This document shows positions 10,718-22,619 of a DNA stretch of 34,745 nt, piece by piece. The position numbers and the translations under genes are program-made. The notes under the pieces are model-generated. The model was not told the origin of the DNA, made no database searches, and saw nothing but the letters and a program-made list of their open reading frames with translations. The DNA comes from Coprinopsis marcescibilis. Its lineage: Eukaryota > Basidiomycota > Agaricomycetes > Agaricales > Psathyrellaceae. The stretch spans positions 1-34,745 of the forward strand of contig ML210407.1 in NCBI GenBank assembly GCA_004369085.1, in the 5' to 3' direction. Each line of letters starts with the position of its first letter. Within the stretch, counting starts at the first letter, position 1.

Positions 10718-11412
10718 TCGTTATCTCAACTGATGCCCTTATCACGCCCAGATGTGTAAATGTGACAAATTCGCGAGTATGTAATAATTAGTATTGTTAC
10801 AACTGCTGGACAAGCGGAGCAAAGCATTATTTGCACCAGTTCCTTGTCGTGAGAGCTCCGACTTGTGTCTTAAGGTCGAGGTGCCCTGGCTCGCTTCGTT
10901 GGGATTGTTCCTCTTTTACATTTGTCTGGCGCAAATGAGTTCCGTATTGGCACCAACTATTCATGAGGGCTGTCGTAGGTTGGGCACGATAAGATAAGCA
11001 CAGCCACTGCAAATGTAATCTAATCTCGCCAACACTTCATGGTACTGCCCCTTCAACGTCCCGTACATTCAACATTGAACTCAAGCCTACTCAAGCAGTC
11101 ACAGGTTGAGCTGTGGATCTATTGATCAGCAAATAGCAGTATATGAATACAGTGGAATGCAAGAACGAGCACAAAAAGATCGTGGTGGAAACAACCCCCC
11201 ATTATAATACCTGGATGAAAAATTGAAAATGATGATTGGTTCGTGAATGGATATAGACAGACAGGAGAGAAACGTGGAAGGGTTCGTAAAACAGCTATTG
11301 CGAGCAAGCAGGTAGAGGGGCAAGGAGACAGTCCTGAAAATCGCCTCAAGGAGATCACGAATTGGAAAGCACCGCCGTCGTCCGCGGAAGCAAACGATCT
11401 ATAGCCAATCAT
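10718..11412. other. Convergent gap between F-box gene 1 and phosphatidylserine decarboxylase
   Basis: The two flanking genes point toward each other, so this 695-base stretch should hold both 3' untranslated regions. The open frames inside it (10794-10997, 11119-11412) show no recognisable protein or splice continuity. Confidence 0.5.
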
Positions 11413-13252
11413 TTAATCATCCTTCTTCGACGATGTTGCCAGATTATCGGGTATATCGCCTAGGCACTGTCCAACCTTGACCTTGTCACCGGCATGGATT
11501 GTAAATTCGAAGTCGGCTGGAGCTTCAAAGACGAGGACGATCGTGCTTCCCAAGCAGAATCCACCCATCTCCTCAGCCGGAGTCAGGGGTTGGCCGCGTA
11601 GGATAGGGGAGGCGTTCGAATAGACAGCTTCAGTGTAGGTTCCAGGAGGTGGAGGACGTCCGCGCACGTTGGTTCGCAAAGTCTATGGTCTGTTAGCATT
11701 GATTTGATCTAAATAGGGAATGCCCATACCTGATCGAAGTTAACCTTGATACTTCCAACATTCGTTGCGCCAACGGGGACCATGCCGAAGAAACCGTACT
11801 TCCACCTGCCGAGGAGGGCGACTCGCTCGTTAAGGACGAACAAGTTCTCCAACCTCTTTGCCATCCAAGGAGATACGGAGAACAGCTCGCCAACGAAATG
11901 ACGCCTCTTCTCCACCACCCATGCTGTTGGACTGTGGAACCGATGGTAGTCACCAGGGGCGAGATAGATCACAGCAAAGTGCAGTGTATTTCCAGGGCGA
12001 ACGTTCCTGGCGCCGGTGCTGTACTTGCGCTCCAAAGCGGGCTTCACGCCCATCTCCAACGCCACTGATGCATCATGCGCAGTTGTATTACGCTCAGGCT
12101 CAACGACAGATGCGTCGATACGTTGGCCAAACTTCTTTGGTGGAGCATGGGGGTCTGGGTGGTCGGAATCGTCGGCAACTTCGTTTGGCGGTGTCGAGGG
12201 AGTAGATGACTCTTCTGACGATGTGCCTGATCCTCCAATAAGTTGCTCCAGCGTGTACTCGATGCCGTTGACGATGGCGAACTCCTGGTCGTCCACAGTG
12301 GATGCATCCCTGTTGTGCTCGACCATTGCAACTGGACTGCCCGGGCGTTCCACACCGAGCAGAGCATCCAAGTGATATGTTATACCCTTGACCTGCTCAA
12401 CCCGCATGTAGTCCTGGTCTATGGTGCCAAAATGGAGAATCGTCCCATCCGCAGGGCTGACCAGCACCGCCGGGTCCACAGGGCGCGCTCCGTCCTTCAG
12501 TTTCCGATAGAAAAATGCTCCAAGACTGGGGTATGACCGCAAATCCGATGGTTCGATTTCGTCTAAGTTGCATCCAAAAGCGTAAGCGTAGAGCCGATAT
12601 CCGTAGGGCCTGAACCAGACAGGAAGCTCGAGCGAGTTGACATATCCCCAAAGCCGTGACATATTCCGCAATGGCAGCGCCCCAATAACATGTACCTAGA
12701 ATTCGACCTCAGTAACGTGGATATAATGAATGGGATATGCATGACGACTTACGTGCCAAGGACCTTTAAGCTTGATAACCTCTCTGCCCTCCTCGTCGAC
12801 CTCGACCTCCTTGGCCGAATTCCGCACTTTTCGACGGTACTGAATAGCCACCAAAAGCAGGGCACCGACCGCCAGCGGTAGTGGGTACCATTTCGTCGGC
12901 GTCGACGTCCACGCGGTGATGACTTTGCCTGTAAATACATCGTCAGTGGTCGGCTCGTCGTCGCCATGCTGGCACTCTACGCACGGTATAGCGGCAGCGA
13001 CCCAGCTGCTGCGCCTGCGCCTGCTCCTGCCGCCCCACCACTCGCCCCGTCTGTGGCATGTTTTGTAGAGTACGCCCGCTTGAGGCCGCTGTTCTTGACT
13101 TTCCTGAGCAAGGCACCAGTCTTGTTGGTGCTAGAAACCCAGCATCTTGCGAACACCGACGTTGCCGACCCACAGGAAGCGTTAATTACTTTTGAAGCAG
13201 CATACAACGGTTTCTTGCCCGTAGTTATGATCGTCTTCCTGGAAATAAACAT
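11413..13252 (-). CDS. PSD1: Phosphatidylserine decarboxylase, mitochondrial type I
   Basis: Converts phosphatidylserine to phosphatidylethanolamine, probably at the mitochondrial inner membrane. Four exons: 13252-12985, 12928-12753, 12695-11730, 11682-11413; 559 residues. The N-terminus ([21 protein letters not shown]) is rich in basic, Ser and Ala residues with no early acids, as in mitochondrial presequences. An Ala/Gly-rich linker follows, and then a probable membrane span ([16 protein letters not shown]). Family motifs: [24 protein letters not shown] (Asp231), GDYHRFHSP (about 396-404) and LGST. Self-cleavage is expected before Ser516, giving the pyruvoyl alpha subunit of about 44 residues. 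A Ser/Thr/Pro/Asp-rich insert (roughly residues 285-345) lies inside the beta chain. The start at 13252 gives the expected presequence; a start further upstream cannot be excluded. Confidence 0.95.
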
Positions 13253-13939
13253 GTGTCGGCCAGAAATCGTCAGAAAGCTAGCATCAGTGAGAGAGAAGAA
13301 GAAAGCCGCACGAGTTGCCTGGGCCTTTTGTCACTGATGATTTCCTGACAACCGGGGATATTCTATTTCGCAGCATTTGCCACCCCTTTTTACCCAAAAG
13401 CTGCTCAAAGATGCGATACTACAGTCAACTTCCTGTAGGTTCAAGAGTGCAGTGGTGCAGAGGGGTAAATGGCGAGGGCCGCGCAAAAAATGCACACGAT
13501 TCCGTTCGCGGATGCTTTGCCGATCGGTTTGGAGCTGGTGCATCCATGAAGAGCCGATACAAACATAAATTACTTGAATTACAGGCATAGATGAACTAAA
13601 CGAAAGTCTAATGAACTTGATGTCGAGGAGTTGCAGTTGGCATAGGTTGGCATATCGTCGTGCGGACGACGAAGCGCCCAGCCGAGTAGAAGGCATGTGA
13701 ATAGCTGGGAAAATCCAAATATGCTTGGGGTCTCACCCCCAACTTCCCGGAAACAAGACGTGCATCACAATGCGTGGTTCACCTGGCGTGGACGTTCGGC
13801 AGCGGCAACAACATGAGGCGATTGCAAGGTACAACAGCCCTAAACCTGCGCAAGGTACTTAATCGAAATGGCGCCAGAATTAGGTTACCGCAGAGATTAA
13901 CGCCGCGGGAAGGGCCATACTAGTCGGAACCATGTGAGA
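13253..13939. other. Gap between WDR59-like gene and PSD gene
   Basis: Both neighbours are on the minus strand, so this stretch should hold the 3' untranslated region of the WDR59-like gene and the promoter and leader of PSD. Open frames here (13315-13590, 13331-13696) have no recognisable content. Confidence 0.5.
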
Positions 13940-16900
13940 TCACACCGCGGTCGACAACATGAGACTGTTCGAAGCCGGGGAAAAGCCCAGTCTAGTCGAA
14001 GGTCTCGTAGAGATGCCTTCATATCCAGAACAAAAACAACCACAGCCAGTCGGACAGAGCGGTACGTCAAGCGAGTCCCAACATGAAATATGGGTGACGT
14101 GGAAACACCGGAGACAGTTCCGCGAAAGGCCTGTGGTTGGATTAGATGCACACTCGATATCATCGGGAGAGTACAAATACACACCTCTCACAGGGAGGCG
14201 ACAAATGGTGCAAGCAGGTAGCGAATTAGGTGTACTGCAGTGGGAACAGATGTGACCCTTTTCGTCCAAAAGCATGGAGCAATCAGGACGTGCGCAGCGT
14301 CTCACCAATCCAATCTTGTGTTGTTTCTCATCGACAGGCGGGTCGAGCTTCACAACAGCGTTCAGCAACTCTAACCGCTTATTGAAAAGCTGCCACCGGA
14401 AGAGCAGCTCTGCGTAGAGATAAACATGTCGATGGAACTGGGTGATCATGGCTTCTGAGAAGGAGGGCGGTGCTCTGGAACACAATCAGGAACATCAATT
14501 AAAAAGCTGAACACAAACACCCACCTCTCCTCCAGAACCGGAGCCTCAAACGTAATCCTCCGCTTATCGCCAGACAGCGGACTAATATCACGAGTCCGCA
14601 GTATCCCAGATCGCTTGTGGCCAGCCGAAGAAAACGAGACCGAAGTCGACCTCGAAGTCTGCGGCTGACCCTCATTCCAAGACTTGGACATGACCGATGC
14701 CGTCGAGCTAAACGACGAATCCTTCCTCGACCGCCTCCTATTCATAGCACCAACAGGATTCAAAACCATCTTCTCCGTGCTGTTTTGCTTTGAAATCGGT
14801 TCTGGGAAATAGCTGGGTGCTGGAGGAACCTCAATAGGGGTAACGAGCCCATCTTGCAGCCCATTCATAAGTTGCCGCATACCACCAGTGTTGAAGAGGC
14901 TCGACCAGGATCCACGAGAGCTATTGGAGGACGCTATAGATGGGGCGTGAGGAGCTCCGGTGGGTGATGACCATGCTGGGGATAATGGACTTGGAACATT
15001 GTTAAGCGACCGAGCAAGTGTGAAATAATCCATCCCTCCAGTCTTCAATGGCGGAAGTGACGCAATGGTGAGCTCTGCCTTCAGCTTCGCTGTCTGTGGT
15101 GGCTTCCTTGCGATCCCATGCGGGGTTTTAAGCACGACAAACGAAATCATAGCAAGCATCTGCACATCTTTGCTCTTTGCCAAATCTGCATACCTGCGCA
15201 ACGTCAGCCCAATTCCGCAGAAAAGTTCGTCGGACAGAGACTCACAGTTGTTCGATCATGCCCACCGCCAGCTCGTCCGAAACAAAAGAATTTCCAAACA
15301 CAGTCCTACCCTCGCTTTCGTCTTCTTCTTCCTCATCCCCAGCACCCTTAGTCCTAAACAGTGACCTCAACGTCCTAAAGATTCTCTCATGATCATACCT
15401 CCCACACTCGCTCGCGAATTGGGCATTGGCCTCACATATCCCCGCCAAGCCCTCTCCCTCAAACACATATCCAGTCGCTGCCCTCCGATCTGGCCCAGAA
15501 ATCTTCAGCGTGTCCATCTTAAACACATTACTGCGTCGCGTCGGCAAAACTGAGAAGTTCTTGGAGTTTTGTCCTGCTTCGCGCCGAATCTTGTGTTGAG
15601 AGACTGTGAGCAGATTGGTCATGGTGCGAAGAATGTTGAGATCATGAGGTAGTTTGCGAGGATCGACTGGCAGTTCCATCCTGTCCTTGGATGTCAGTCG
15701 CAGCCGTCTGATTGCATCAGAAACTAATGCTGGAGACTGGAATAGCCGTGACTGGTGCTGAGGTTCTTGTAAGGACCCTTGTGATTGCTGTTGATTCTGT
15801 GACTGGTCATTGTTGGTCGAGGTATCTGTCAATCCAAGTAGAACGTTTCGAACAATCCGTGGAGGGGCTCGGAAGAAACATATGAGTTCACCTGATGATC
15901 ATGAGGATACGTTGCATAAAAAAGGCAATACATGTTGCACGTACCATTCGGCCCAAACGCGCCTTGCGACGTCCTAGGCTCAGCAAGGTTCTTATGATTC
16001 CGCAAGATCGACACAGTCTCCTTGCCTTTCCTCTTCGCAGCAGGTGTATCATCGTCCGAAGACTCCGAATCAACGCGACCGTCCGTGCCTTCAAACAAAA
16101 GGAACTTAAGACATGCCTCGATGCAAGGTCGCTTGGTCTCTCTAATTGATTTGAGCCGTTTGAGCATAAACGCACGATCCCGTGCAGATATGAGGGGGTT
16201 CCGTTCGAGATCAACTGAGGGTGTTCCTTCCGGGTGTCCGCCTTGTGGGTATTTCTGAGGAAAGGTAAAGGTGACTCGCATGAAGACGTTTGAGTTCTCG
16301 CCCCAGGGTCGCTGCAAGCCTAGTGTGCATGTCCGCTTCTTCGACAAATCGTGCTATAGACGAAAATAAGAATTCATATGATATCATCGAAGGGGAGAAG
16401 CTCACCTTTTCGAGCATGATTTTGATTGAGTTAGAGCTACTTGAGTTGAGTTTCTGGATCGCAGTGGTGAGCCTGAACATATAGCATCAACAAGAAGCCC
16501 AGTGAAACAATCGGGGTAACCACGTACTCGTCCTGAACAGACTGAGGGCTTTCACCCCTGTCATCCGTTCCCCTACTCCTACTAGCGCTTCTCTGCCTCA
16601 CACTCTCGGTATCACCCAAATCCGTCCTCGAAGGTGCCCGTGACATGGATCCTAGTCTAGACGACGAGCTGCTCTCCTGGTCCCCGCTCCCCGCACCAGA
16701 GCTACTTCCCCGCCTGTTCCCAACCTTCACATTTGAAAGCCACGCAACCTGGTCCATCCCAGCCACACTCTTCCCAGTGACCCCACCACGGCTCATCGTT
16801 CCTCCCCTGTTCCGGTTGGCCATTGCAATCTGTTTGATATCCGACAGCGTAGGGGTGAGCTGGCTGTTTTCGTTAAACGAGTTCCGCGCCATAGACCCCA

Positions 16901-18574
16901 CATGTGGTTGCGTCACAAGGTTCTGCGAACGCGGTGGAAGACCCGCACGGACCTCGGCCAGGATGGCGCGGTTCCCAACCGGGGCCGACAACAACAGTTG
17001 CCCCGGCGGTGGTTCGTTGATCCCAGGTGGACTGCGGTAGGAGATTGTCGGGGGTCTCTCATGGCGCTGCGTCCTCCCTCGAGTTAACTCGGGTGAATGC
17101 CCAACCCTTTGCATGGTGTCGGTTGTGACAGGCCAGAAACGAAGCGTCCTGTCCTTGGACCAGGTGATGAGCTGGAACTCGTCACGACCTCCTTTGCGCC
17201 AGACAAACTCCTTCACGACGTCTGAATGACCTTCAAAAGTTTCTACGAGTGCTGGCGTCTCCCCTCGTGCATACATCTCGAGTCGGGTTTCGCCTCGTTG
17301 CGGCAGGCTAAGAACACCCTGGCCGAATGGTAAGTTCCGTGCTCGCCATACTGGATAGTCGGTCTGGATGTAGGACTTGGGCTGCGCAAAATCGTTCGTA
17401 TCCCACGTCTTAATCGTCTTGTCGAGAGAGCAGGTCACGATTTCGTTGCGCAGGTGGTGCGACCAGTCGATTCCGTAGATTTTCGCCGAATGTGCAGTGA
17501 TTTGGGTGACTGGAAGTGAACCCTTTCGACGGTCCCAGATGAGCACCTCACTTCCGTGAGAAGAAGCAAGAAAGTTGCCATCCTGGCGGTTCCATTTGAC
17601 CTGCGTTCCTGCTGCCTTGAATGCAGACAAGCCAAAGGCTGCTCTTCGAGGGTTCCGGATATCCCAGACCCAGATCCAAGAATCGATACCCGTGCTGGCG
17701 ACAACGTCACATTCAGTCGTGTGCCAGTTAAAATCTGTAATAGCGCGATAATGTGATTTGAGAATATGTTCGATTGATGTTTTTCCGGTGATACCCAAGT
17801 TCCAGATGAGCCTGCACTATGTCAACCATATTGAGGAGGCAGATGGCTGAAGCGACGTACATTTTCTCGCTCGAAGTTGAAACCACGTATTGAGAACGGC
17901 TGTGATGAGGGTTCCATTGTACATCTGCGACGTCCCATGTCCCTCCCTGGGGCAGAAATCGCGGTATCTTCAACGGATGCTCGAGGTCGATGATGAACAG
18001 TCCTTTTCGCCTTCAGCGACGTCAGTAATCGGACCTTGGCGGCGAGGAGTATGGCACCTACGCAGCCAGGACAATATCCCTCGACGAAGGGCTAATACTC
18101 ATCTGACGAAATCTGAGTGTAAGCCTCCAGACCACAACCCATACTCGCACCACTCACGTTTCCGACTGCATCCCCAACCAAGTCCTTCATATTAATCTCC
18201 AAGCTACGCTTGAAATCCGTCCCTTCCTCTGGCGAATTGGATTCCATGATAGAGCTGCCCGCTTGAAACCTAGGTTCCGAATGCGACCCACCATGCAGTC
18301 TTGTACGAGGCTTTTCGGGCACCTCTGCCAATGATGGTCGTCTCTGCGCCAGCAAACTCGATGTCGGGGAGGACGGCAAGGCCGCCAACGCATCGAAATC
18401 TGTATAACGATACGTCCGGGAACGCGAACCTGTTATCGACCGTTTGGTAGTCGCGAATTTTCCCAATTCGTCAGTTTCTGAGCGCGAGCTCGGGAATGAC
18501 GGTCGTTGCGCGGTCCAACTGCTGCTAAGCGAAGGACCCGGTACCGGGAATTCATCGTCGTTGATTTCTGCCAT
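13940..18574 (-). CDS. WDR59: WDR59/Sea3 (Mtc5)-type GATOR2/SEACAT subunit: WD40, RWD and zinc-binding C-terminus
   Basis: Large scaffold of the GATOR2 (yeast SEACAT) complex, which acts at the vacuole or lysosome in amino-acid signalling to TORC1. Nine exons: 18574-18158, 18102-18062, 18010-17861, 17811-16528, 16472-16406, 16353-15945, 15891-15246, 15193-14525, 14474-13940; 1405 residues, all phases agree. A Ser-rich N-terminal tail (about 1-140) precedes a WD40 propeller (about 140-460), with repeats such as VADVQWNPH, WIWVWDIRNP and KTIKTWDTND. A low-complexity stretch follows. The RWD domain (about 630-735) has FTFPQKYP. Next is GELICFFRAPPRIVRN, characteristic of WDR59 proteins. The last 120 residues carry RING/zinc-ribbon ligands (CARPDC, CSHC, CTIC, CLRCFHVTHISCW, CPTGCGCFC). 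A neighbouring role in stress or metabolism cannot be inferred from position. Confidence 0.92.
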
Positions 18575-19204
18575 TTATTGGCGTGGTTGTCGACTACGAT
18601 GGCATTAAAGGATGTCAACCACGCGAGGGTATCGCATTTGGTGTTGGTTCGATATCAAAGTCGACAGCGACGGTTCTCCGCCACATCGAAGGCCCGTGCA
18701 CAGGGCGGCCAAGCCCTTATTGAACTCTGCCACCTTATCTTATCAGATGCGGTCACTTCCACCGTTTTCCTCATGTCTCAACTTGGATTGGAATTGGATG
18801 AAAGTTGGTGTCCTAAGTCGCATAGTTCAGCTTCCGGGATGGCCTTGACGTCCCTCCTCTTTGAAACGTATATGCAATCGACACATTTAAACAGTGACCT
18901 TGCACTTGAGGAGTTCCGCCCAGAGTAGTGCTAGCCAACGCATCGGCCAACTCAAAGCTCTCCTGGAGAACGGTAAAGGCGGTGCGACGTATATATAGAG
19001 AGTAGTGACTCTTCGTAGGAAGAATGACAGCAAGACATATTTCGAAAGAGAGTTGAAAGGAAGACCGAATTCTGAACTTCGGCAAAAAAAACCTAAAGTT
19101 GAGAACTAAAATGTGACCGAAAGGAAGATCATCAAAAGTGGTACGGCGGATTGCAATCGAGCCCTGGAGTTGCCGGCCAGCTGCAGCAGATTTAACAGCT
19201 AACA
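18575..19204. other. Upstream region of the WDR59-like gene and 3' flank of membrane paralogue A
   Basis: No gene is supported. A TATATATAG run at about 18990-18998 lies some 420 bases upstream of the WDR59-like ATG. It reads nearly the same on both strands, so its direction is uncertain. The plus frame 18506-18928 and minus frame 18813-19238 overlap true genes only at their edges. Confidence 0.4.
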
Positions 19205-21681
19205 TCACGCCCCGACCTGAGGGACCCCCCGCTAACATGACACATCAGGTGGCACGTTATTGGGCAAATGACTCTGTTCACGTACCAAGCGTTCAGGGAA
19301 AGAAATGCGAGGTTCTTCTCCTTTCTGCGATGAATTACCCTGAACGAGCGTATACGCATCTATCACGTTCAATCTGGAAGGGGCTTTGGACATTGAATTG
19401 TAAATGGCCATCGATATCAAGCCCAAGGTCACGAAGCTGAGTAACGTTCCCGCCAATAGGAACCCGATGTGCTCCAGCCGCACGAACCAACCTGTTATGC
19501 TATACGATACAGTTCCTTCTATCTCTCTCAGGCATGAAGTGGGTACGTCCCGTTTGAGGGAGAGAATCTTCCGAATGTTCGACGTCTAAATAATCGATCA
19601 GCGAACACTGAGTCTGCAACCGTGGTCAGCGTCACAGGCCGGCGTAAATGGGACCCACCTCATATTCGAGCATACCCAAAATCATCTTTTCGAAAAAAGG
19701 AAGATAGTGGTCGACAACCGAAGGCCCGATATCCGAGTCTGGAATTGGCAGGCCAAAGGCATTGTGACCAGTTGTCAAGACCGTTTCCACGATTAAACTG
19801 GCCTGGGACGTTTGAGCTTGAGACACAAATTCAAGCAACTGTTCCAACATGAACTCTATCAATAGAGGAGCTATCGGTTCTACCTGGACCGAAGTAGCAG
19901 TGCTGTCGCTTGCCGAGAAGACGTGGTTGCTGGAGGTAAATGTTGTTGGGTAAGATACGAAACCGCGCGGAGTGAGGGAGCAGGTAATGTTGCCAACGGT
20001 ATCGTTGTAGAACCCGGGGCCATGAAGGTACAAGTCGTACGAATGACCAGCAGGTTTTGCGAAGGCCCTGCATGCCCAATACATGACCGCGTATTCTGGA
20101 ACGTGAACTTCTCCTGTGTTGGGACCCAGGAAATCGTTTCCTTCGGGACATGTGCCATTATATCGCTGTTCAGAGTGAGATGTAGAGTTCTCGCTACTGG
20201 CGATGAACGAAATAGGGCTTTCAGGGGCAGGACGACAACTGATGTCAGCTGCTAACCCTTGATGTCCGAGAGTATAGTTGTAGGCCAGCATTGCTTCAGA
20301 TATGTCATCGTTAGTAAATACGGATGGCTTCAGTGTGTTATAGGATGACTCGTTCCTGGGCGCGACTGGGTAGATGCCCCGGACAGGCCCCAGCACCCGC
20401 AAGCCATGGTTGGCACCAAGCTGACCGAATGAGAGGCTCTCCGTGTTGTCGGGCAGCAGAGATAGCATCTGGTGTATGGGATGTCCGATTGTTAAACCCT
20501 TTGAAATCAGAGCGACGTAGATGTACTTACGCTAGCGCGTCCCGAAGTTAGGACGTCAACAAGCTCGTTGACTCCCAGACAATCGGTATAACGTGATCTA
20601 CTCACCTATGCAAAGTCAATAAGGTTAGTTAAGTTGACTTCATCTATTAGTCGGCATGTCCCTCACCTCCCACCGACAAGTGAGATTAGCTAGGCTTTCA
20701 ATGCCCCATGCAATGCAGTCGGCGTTGTTAGATGAGAAGTTCAGCTCCGACGCGGATAGACCGGCGGTTCGAATGAACGATATCGGGGACAAAAGACTGG
20801 CAATACCGGACGGGATAAACTGGAAAGAGAGGATGCAGACGCATACCAGGATAACTGAGGCCCATCGTTTTCGTTTGAATATGGAATCCAAGTCGGAGAA
20901 AGTCCAAGGTAAGCTTTGGTGTCGGAAAGCCGAGAACAGATTGATGTAGAAGAGGGAGACGTCTTCTTTTTCTGCCATCCATTCCTCTGAGAAGCGGATA
21001 ACCGACGTGGAGAACAAAATGTTGAGCATCAGACAAAGGAAATTGGCCACCAGAGTCACGAAGTAGGTTGTGAATTGAGGATGTCGTCGCACAACTTCTG
21101 CAAGGCGATTATTCATCTTGACGCCTCCCACACTGTAAACCCTGGCCCAGAAGATCCATGGCCACACCAACATGACTATTGCGCCGACCAGGATACCCCA
21201 ATCACGTACTCGGCGGGCGAGTCTTTGAAAGTCATCTAGTCGAAATCTTTTCAGCAAGCCTTCCGCGGACTCTAAACAGTTTAGCACCTTTGTTTAAGCG
21301 AGATTCGTCTCGTTCCACTATCACGCGCGTCTCCTGGCTCTGCTTGTCCCCTAAGAGTCTGTATTGGTGACTGATTTAAACACACAAGTGTAGAGGGATC
21401 TTACGAGTAACAGGCAAACCACCATCAATTGCTGGAGTAGTTATCAAATGAAAGTTAGAATATATTTACGAGCTTCAAGGTGGCATAATACCTGTAGTTA
21501 TCGTCGGTCCTTTGCTTGAAACGCCACCTGGTTGCACGCCAAATCAGACTGGTATCTCATGGCTCCCAAACCTAATGTACGTACCTCTGTGGAAATTGCC
21601 TGCGTCCTGGCCCAGGAATGACCTGGGCGACTGGGAATCGACATACGTCGCATCACTTGCTTCTTGTTGATGCTGGTTCAT
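19205..21681 (-). CDS. Multi-pass membrane protein, paralogue A of the local three-gene family
   Basis: Family not recognised; function unknown. The solid exons are 21271-20667, 20605-20531, 20468-19659 and 19585-19286. The N-terminal part joins in phase from ATG 21681 (21681-21585, 21527-21492, 21431-21405). The next link is ambiguous: a 15-nt exon at 21339-21325, or 21350-21288 followed by an implausible 16-nt GT-AG gap. The product is about 663-679 residues. Three spans lie in the first third (around VGAIVMLVWPWIFW, TYFVTLVANFLCLMLNILF and VILVCVCILSFQFIPSG). A Cys- and N-glycosylation-rich domain follows (NYTLGHQGLAADISC, YNGTCPEG, YWACRA, GNITC), then a last span at HIGFLLAGTLLSFVTLGLIS. 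The end is uncertain: a final short exon 19231-19205 is used, against 30-37 codons in B and C. This is the most diverged copy. Confidence 0.72.
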
Positions 21682-22619
21682 GTGTGAATCAGAGGAAGGG
21701 AGGGATGTCTTTTTGCTGTAGACGGGTCACACCCAAAGAGCCAGTTTTATGCCAGACAACAAGCAAAAACGTGTTCTATCCTCCTTGAAGGCTGAGCTCA
21801 CATTTTTCCGGGTGAATGCGAGCGCCTGTAGTTCTCAGGCCCGGTTCCGTCGCAGGAGAACATGAGGTTTTCATGACAGAACTGCCTATACAAACGACTG
21901 TTGTAGGCAGTATAATGCGACCAATTGAAAATTGACAATTTAGTTTCGCAGAGCCGAACAACAGCCAAAGCATCACCCGAAATGAGGGAGGCATTCGATA
22001 GAGATACTCCGCCGCCAAGGGTCATGCACCATGGGTCGTATTTGCGGGTTCGAGCCTACTGCATCCCTGCAATGACTACAACATCAACATGTATTTATGA
22101 TAGGTGGTATGACAGTGGCCCAGTGCTCACTCAAGTCACGAGCTGGACACCAGACGCCCAGACGTCTAAGTTTGATTGATCTCCTGGTCAGCAGCCATCT
22201 CAGGCTCGAAAGGCCTAAGCTCGGGAAATCAAATAGCGTGGCAGTGGCGGAAAGGAGAGGACTCTTCGTATGCCTAGATCCAAGTGAACTTGAACCCGGC
22301 TCTTGCCGCAAAAACGGCGCGCCGTACCCGGAAACTTTGTTGAATCGACTCGGAACGAACCTACAGACTACCGTGACAGACCACTCAAATTTCGGTATGT
22401 AAGAGCTGAGAAAGCTGATCAATGAAGTATCCTTCGGCGCTGTAGCTCGGAGTTTCCAAAGAAGAGAATCATATATAAGACATAGAAGAGAGAGCTTCGG
22501 ATACCGGGACTACAAATAATAACAACACTAGCTTTACGTCTGGCGTGCATTCACAAAACGTGGAAACTGCCGTCCCTGCGTGACTTCAAGGTTTTAACCA
22601 CCCAGAAGTTACAACGCAG
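21682..22619. other. Gap between membrane paralogues B and A
   Basis: This 938-base stretch should hold the promoter of paralogue A and the 3' end of paralogue B. A TATATAAG run lies near 22472-22479 but faces no plus-strand gene I can support. The open frames here show no recognisable protein. Confidence 0.4.

Noticed and set aside
11858..12536. Plus-strand frames opposite the PSD gene
   Set aside because: They are antisense to coding exons carrying the decarboxylase motifs.
15065..17087. Plus-strand frames opposite the WDR59-like gene
   Set aside because: They are antisense shadows of exons with recognised WD40, RWD and linker content.
21272..21287. 16-nt GT-AG intron in paralogue A
   Set aside because: It is far below the 44-nt minimum seen in this window; an alternative with a 15-nt exon and a 53-nt intron also keeps phase.
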